Part shown: one piece after another, positions 59,993-64,000 of the stretch
Numbering within the stretch: the stretch's first letter is position 1
How the letters are laid out: each line of letters begins with the position of its first letter
Assembly (NCBI RefSeq): GCF_001570545.1
Contig: NZ_BBXD01000030.1
Span: 1 to 64,000 of the forward strand
Reading direction: 5' to 3'
Source of the DNA: Herbidospora mongoliensis
GTDB taxonomy: Bacteria; Actinomycetota; Actinomycetes; Streptosporangiales; Streptosporangiaceae
Length of the DNA stretch: 64,000 nt
Program-made: the position numbers and the translations under genes
The notes under the pieces: model-generated
What the model saw: only the letters and a program-made list of their open reading frames with translations
What the model was told of the DNA's origin: nothing
Databases searched by the model: none

Positions 59993-60624
59993 TCAAAGTT
60001 CTTATCGCTGAGGACCACGATCTCATCAGAGGCGCCCTGATCGCCCTGCTGTCGGAGGAGCGGGACATCCGGGTGATCGAGGAGGTGTCGCGGGGCGACG
60101 AGATCCTCACCGCCGTCGTCGACAGCAAGCCCGACGTGGCCCTCCTCGACATCGGCCTCCCCGGCATCGACGGCCTGGAGGCGGCCGGCCTGATCAGGGA
60201 ACTGGAGCAGCCGCCGCCGGTCCTGATCCTCACCAGCGTCGGCACCCCCGGCAACTTCGAGCGGGCCATGGCCGCGGGCGTCAAGGGCTTCCTGGTGAAG
60301 GACGCCCCCGCCCACCGCCTCACCGACGCCATCCGCGCCGTGGCGCGGGGCGAACGGTACATCGACCTCGACCTGGCCGACGACGGCGGCAACGGCGACG
60401 CCGAGATCACCACCAACCCGCTCACCGCCAGGGAGATCACCGTCCTGTCGGCCCTGTCGGCCGGTGGCCGCAGCAGCGACCTGCGCGGCAGCCTGGGACT
60501 GTCGGCCCACACGATCAGGAACTACCTCGCCGCCGCCCGCCTGAAGACCGGCGCCCGCAGCGACGAGGAGGCCGTCCGTATCGCCCGTGCTAATGGCTGG
60601 TTAAAGGACAAGGCCGACTGTTGA
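59989..60624 (+). CDS. NarL/LuxR-family response regulator 1
   Basis: 211 residues. Receiver domain with D54 phosphoacceptor (VALLDIGLPG), Lys in FLVKDAPAH, then an HTH LuxR domain: LTAREITVLSALSAGGRSSDLRGSLGLSAHTIRNYLAAARLKTGA. The recognition helix is slightly unusual (SSDLRGSLGLS rather than NAEIAxxLxLS). It is the partner of kinase 1, a candidate binder of the repeated elements upstream of the precursors. Confidence 0.9.
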   Translation: MIKVLIAEDHDLIRGALIALLSEERDIRVIEEVSRGDEILTAVVDSKPDVALLDIGLPGIDGLEAAGLIRELEQPPPVLILTSVGTPGNFERAMAAGVKGFLVKDAPAHRLTDAIRAVARGERYIDLDLADDGGNGDAEITTNPLTAREITVLSALSAGGRSSDLRGSLGLSAHTIRNYLAAARLKTGARSDEEAVRIARANGWLKDKADC

Positions 60625-60692
60625 TCGCGAACCCCTTAAGCGTCACGATCAGTAGGAAACTCGACGCCCCGGACACGTAGCGGAGACCACTC

Positions 60693-61841
60693 GTGGCGCA
60701 GGAGAGCAAAGCGCAGATCAGAGGGCTTTCCATCGGCGTCGTCGCGCCCACGGGAGCACTCTGGGCCCTGACTCCCATCGCGTTCCTGATCGTCGGCGAT
60801 CTGCCCCGGGCCCTGCTGTCGAGCGTCCTGCTCGTCGGCCTGCTCGCCGTCTACACCAGGGTCGTCGTCGCCCACATCTCCGCGTTCGGCCCCCGCAAGG
60901 GTGCCGGCCGGACCTTCCTGCTGTTCGCGACCGTCGTCTACGGCTCGTTCCTGTTCCTCGGCCTGGCCTGGATCTACACGCCCCTCATCGTCGGCACCGC
61001 GGCCCTGCTCCTGCTGCGCTTCCGCCTCGCCGTCGCCATCCTGACCGTGGTCACCGTCGCCCAGTTCCCGCTGACCCACGCCCTCGGCCAGCCCTCCTTC
61101 ACCGCCGCCCTGCAGCACAGCGCCGCCGTCCTCGTCGCCTCGGTGGTCGCGGCGGGCATCGTGCACTACGCCAGGTTCATCCGGGAGCTGCGTGAACTCC
61201 GGGCCGTCCTGGCCGAGATGGCCGTCGACGAAGACCGCGTCCGCATGGCGGGCGAACTCCACGACCTGCTGGGCCAGACCCTGGCGTCGATCAGGCTCAA
61301 GACCGAGGTGGCCCTGGCCCTGTTCGACCAGGACAGGAAACGCGCCATCGACGAGATCGAGGCCACCATCCTCATCGCCAGCGAAGCCCGCGAGGAGATC
61401 GGCGACGTCATCGCCGCCCGCAGCTCACTGGACCTCGGAGCCGAACTGTCCGCCGCCGTCGCCCTGATCGAGCTGACCGGCGCCCACTGCGACCTGCGCC
61501 TGGGCATGACCGAGATCGACGCGGTGACCGGCGACGCGCTGGCGTGGATCGTCCGCGAGGCGGCCACGAACGTGGTCAGGCACAGCGCCGCCCGCAACTG
61601 CCTGATCGAACTGGACAACAAGGACGGACGCGTCGGCCTGCTGATCCGCAACGACGGCGCCCGCCGCACCGGCAAGGGCGACGGCTCGGGCCTGACCGGC
61701 CTCAGCCACCGGGTCGACCGGCTGCACGGCGACCTCCAGGCGGAAGAGACAGGCACGGACGGTTTCGAACTACGGGTGTGGCTGCCCGCCGTACACGATC
61801 AGGAAAGAGTGATCACCGTTGATTCGCGTTCTGCTGGCTGA
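60693..61841 (+). CDS. NarL/LuxR-type sensor histidine kinase 2
   Basis: 382 residues from GTG. About five transmembrane helices (residues 12-158), then H190 in RVRMAGELHDLLGQTLASIR, ATPase domain with AWIVREAATNVVRHSAARN, RNDGA and GSGLTGLSHRVDRL. Same HisKA_3 class as kinase 1. It overlaps the second regulator gene by 23 nt. The gap of 68 nt after regulator 1 suggests this pair may have its own promoter or be part of a longer operon. Confidence 0.9.
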   Translation: MAQESKAQIRGLSIGVVAPTGALWALTPIAFLIVGDLPRALLSSVLLVGLLAVYTRVVVAHISAFGPRKGAGRTFLLFATVVYGSFLFLGLAWIYTPLIVGTAALLLLRFRLAVAILTVVTVAQFPLTHALGQPSFTAALQHSAAVLVASVVAAGIVHYARFIRELRELRAVLAEMAVDEDRVRMAGELHDLLGQTLASIRLKTEVALALFDQDRKRAIDEIEATILIASEAREEIGDVIAARSSLDLGAELSAAVALIELTGAHCDLRLGMTEIDAVTGDALAWIVREAATNVVRHSAARNCLIELDNKDGRVGLLIRNDGARRTGKGDGSGLTGLSHRVDRLHGDLQAEETGTDGFELRVWLPAVHDQERVITVDSRSAG

Positions 61842-62466
61842 AGACCACGGCGTGGTGCGTGGAGCCCTCACCGTCCTGCTGAACCTGACGGGCGACATCG
61901 AGGTCGTGGCCGAGACCGACCGGGGAGACAAGGTCGTGGGCCAGGCGCTCGCCTACCTGCCCGACGTGGCCGTCCTCGACATCGAGATGCCGGGAGCCGA
62001 CGGGATCGAGGCGACGTGCCGGCTGCGGGCGGCGGTGCCGACGTGCCGGGTGCTGATCCTGACGGCACTGGCCCAGACGTCGCTGCTGAAGCGGGCCATG
62101 GACGCCGGCGCCAGCGGGTTCCTCCTGAAGGACGCGCCCACGGAACGGCTCGCGGAGAGCATCCGGCGGATCGCCGCAGGGGAGCGGGTCATCGACGCGT
62201 CGCTGGCGGTGAAGGCCATGACCGCGTCGGCTTCGCTGCTGACGGACCGGGAGGCCGACGTGCTGAGCCTGGTCGGGCTGGGCGCGACGACGGGGGAGAT
62301 CGCCGCCGAGCTGCACCTGTCGGCGGCGACGGTCCGGAACTACATCTCCAACATCATCACCAAGACCGGGGCCCGCAACCGGACCGACGCGGTGCGGATC
62401 GCGGTGGACTCGGGCTGGATCGAGCGACCCCGCCCCAGCGTCGCGGCGCCGGCGGCCCGCCGCTGA
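61819..62466 (+). CDS. NarL/LuxR-family response regulator 2
   Basis: 215 residues from TTG (AGGAAAGAG upstream). Receiver with D54 (VAVLDIEMPG) and Lys in GFLLKDAPTERLAESIRRI; LuxR HTH LTDREADVLSLVGLGATTGEIAAELHLSAATVRNYISNIITKTGA, the standard recognition sequence. It is the partner of kinase 2. It ends directly against the stop codon of the convergent membrane-protein gene. Confidence 0.9.
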   Translation: MIRVLLAEDHGVVRGALTVLLNLTGDIEVVAETDRGDKVVGQALAYLPDVAVLDIEMPGADGIEATCRLRAAVPTCRVLILTALAQTSLLKRAMDAGASGFLLKDAPTERLAESIRRIAAGERVIDASLAVKAMTASASLLTDREADVLSLVGLGATTGEIAAELHLSAATVRNYISNIITKTGARNRTDAVRIAVDSGWIERPRPSVAAPAARR

Positions 62467-64000
62467 TCAGCGGCGGCGATCATCCGGGGCCCGGGAGGGG
62501 GACCGGAACAGGATGATCATCCCGGCGATGAGGATGATCAGCGCGGCCACGAAAAGCAGGACGCCGTTGATGAAAGAGCTGAGACTGACGGGCTCGTAGA
62601 CGGCTGATCCCGGCGTGACCTTCAAGGGCGCCGGTTGCGCCGATACGACTACCGGCGGCACGAGCGAGTCGGCGAACTCCCGCGCCTTCTCCTGCCGATC
62701 CGGGCCGCCCGGTCCCGCGCGCCACTTCTCGGCCAGCGTGTCGGAGACCCCGCCCAGGCTGGTCCAGGTCGCGGTCGACAGCCCCGAGCTGAGCACCTGG
62801 ATCGACCGTTGCGGCGGCAGCACGTCGTCGAGCAGGGACGACTGTTCCACAGGGGAGGTGACTCCGGGGAGGTCCGACGGCATGATCGCGATGGACACAT
62901 CGCCCTTCTTGAGGGCGTCGAGGATCGTGGCCTCCGGCATGCGCACCAGCTCGATGTCGGTGAAGCGGTCCTTCAATCGGGCCTCGTCCGCGAAGTCCTC
63001 CCGGACGGCCACGGATTTCGTCCCCTTCTCCAGAGCGTCCTCCAGCTCACTGCTCTGGATCTTGTCCGAGTTGACGACCAGGGTCATTCTGATCGACTGC
63101 GTGCTCAGCAGCGGGCGGTAGCCGGGATAGCGCCCGACGTCCGTAGTGATCACGATCTGCGGCTGTGCCGGGTCGAGGGTGCCGACGTTCTGTACTTCGG
63201 CCGGCTGGCCCAGGTTGTGCACCAGGCGGGCGTAGATGTCGGCGAGGTACCGGTCGGCCTGGTCGGCCTGGACGACGACCGTCGGTGGGACGGCGGGCAC
63301 GCCTGCCGTCGCGGTCTCGCCGGGCGGTGACGCGGGGTCGTCCGAACCGGAGAAGAAACCGGCCGCGGCGAAGGCGAACAGCGCACCGCCGACGGCCAGC
63401 ACCGCCAGACCCGACACCAGTTTCGCCGCATTGCCGGGAAGAGCGGGCCGCCACCAGGCCCGCTCGTCGCGCATCCCCCTGATGACCTTTTTGACCGGCC
63501 TGGGGGTGTCCCCCGACTGCAGGAGCGCGTCGGCGGTCTCGGTTCTGCACGTGTTGACGGTGAAGGCGGCCTCGGCCAGGGCCGTGTAATCCTTCCGGGG
63601 ATGATCGCTTGAGTCGATGGCGTCCTTGAAGCAGTAGAACCTGAGCATGGCCTTCTGCAGTTGCAGACGTGCCTCGTCATGATCGACGGCTTCCCGCAGT
63701 GCGGCGAGCCGGCTGGTCGCCTCGGTGCCGCTTCCCGCGTTCTTCAGGCTTCCGATGAGTCTCTCGAGAAGGAGCGGGCTGCGCATCGCGACCGTAGAGC
63801 CGGCATCGCCCCCGGCGGGCAGGATCTGGGTGGGCTGGGAGGAAGGAGACGGCAACGGCGGAAGCCGCGGAGGTTCGTCCTCTTCGACGGGTGGTTCCGC
63901 CGCCACGAGTTCACGCCGGATCCGCTCCGGTTCGGTGCAGTCCTCCAGGACGTTGCGCGCCTTGAGGATCCCGTTCGGGGTGAACGAGAGCTGGGCGATC
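62467..64000 (-). CDS. Large membrane protein with extracytoplasmic solute-binding-like domain (partial, runs off right edge)
   Basis: At least 510 residues; the frame is open to the window edge, so the N-terminus is missing. Visible parts: a helical cytoplasmic segment (residues from IAQLSFTPNGILKARNVLED to about GNAAKL), a Pro-rich linker, transmembrane helix LVSGLAVLAVGGALFAFAAAGFF, an extracytoplasmic alpha/beta domain (VVVQADQADRYLADIYARLV, IQVLSSGLSTATWTSLGG, SIAIMPSDLPG) and a second helix FINGVLLFVAALIILIAGMIIL with a basic tail. The extracytoplasmic part resembles periplasmic binding folds but I cannot assign a family. No function is inferred. Confidence 0.7.
   Translation of the reverse strand, partial: IAQLSFTPNGILKARNVLEDCTEPERIRRELVAAEPPVEEDEPPRLPPLPSPSSQPTQILPAGGDAGSTVAMRSPLLLERLIGSLKNAGSGTEATSRLAALREAVDHDEARLQLQKAMLRFYCFKDAIDSSDHPRKDYTALAEAAFTVNTCRTETADALLQSGDTPRPVKKVIRGMRDERAWWRPALPGNAAKLVSGLAVLAVGGALFAFAAAGFFSGSDDPASPPGETATAGVPAVPPTVVVQADQADRYLADIYARLVHNLGQPAEVQNVGTLDPAQPQIVITTDVGRYPGYRPLLSTQSIRMTLVVNSDKIQSSELEDALEKGTKSVAVREDFADEARLKDRFTDIELVRMPEATILDALKKGDVSIAIMPSDLPGVTSPVEQSSLLDDVLPPQRSIQVLSSGLSTATWTSLGGVSDTLAEKWRAGPGGPDRQEKAREFADSLVPPVVVSAQPAPLKVTPGSAVYEPVSLSSFINGVLLFVAALIILIAGMIILFRSPSRAPDDRRR

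Overview
The window is about 70% GC with strongly GC-biased third codon positions, many GTG/TTG starts and ATGA/GTGA gene overlaps. It also carries actinobacterial families throughout: MmyB-type regulators, ROK, ThuA/GSDH, FIMAH, 2-methylisoborneol genes, CATRA/CHAT and NHLP RiPP genes. It is chromosomal DNA of a filamentous actinomycete. A Streptosporangiales-like genus is plausible, but that is an inference. I recognised no tRNA, rRNA, CRISPR array, transposase or phage structural gene.

Layout. (1) 1-9957: the end of a secreted cellulose-binding protein, a RhuM-family gene, a secreted serine hydrolase, a redox-enzyme/regulator patchwork (quinone oxidoreductase, MmyB regulators, MerR + aldo/keto reductase, aldehyde dehydrogenase) and a ROK regulator. 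(2) 10091-16522: a 1926-residue secreted ThuA/glucose-sorbosone-dehydrogenase multidomain protein and a small membrane-anchored partner. (3) 16591-19931: HxlR regulator with a perfect operator, reductase, MBL hydrolase, methyltransferase and FMN-binding protein. (4) 20021-24034: a CATRA-type conflict system: a TPR-CHAT protease converges on a CATRA-TIR-like effector (with an apparent single-base frameshift) and its small CATRA-associated partner. (5) 24056-28361: DUF916 protein, a purple acid phosphatase with a WxL-like tail, and a HupE/UreJ-like protein. (6) 28523-33334: a lipoprotein, then a compact ubiquitin-like conjugation operon (zinc-binding protein, Ubl, E2, membrane JAB, small membrane protein, E1). 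(7) 33277-40996: DUF4386/TetR pair with a perfect operator, a two-gene 2-methylisoborneol operon, a Nudix-like protein, an L,D-transpeptidase, an ice-binding-fold wall protein with a TP-repeat stalk, and a small Trp/Cys protein.

(8) 41103-62466 is the centrepiece: a hybrid RiPP locus. Seven precursors with NHLP (nitrile-hydratase-like) leaders flank one set of tailoring and export genes: HlyD-like adaptor, C39-peptidase ABC exporter, second ABC exporter, LanM, a ThiF-YcaO azoline cyclodehydratase and a SagB-type dehydrogenase. An ABC ATPase/permease pair and two NarL/LuxR two-component systems follow. Six of the seven precursors have the same phased upstream element (an inverted pair of TGAT-like half-sites with 4 nt between them, then 20-21 nt, then TCTGG/TCTGC), and several are followed by their own terminator. 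LanM lacks the usual cyclase zinc ligands, so the product may be a dehydrated azole peptide rather than a normal lanthipeptide. Azole formation, dehydration, leader cleavage, export and regulation are therefore all encoded together.

(9) 62467-64000: the C-terminal part of a two-TM membrane protein that runs off the right edge.
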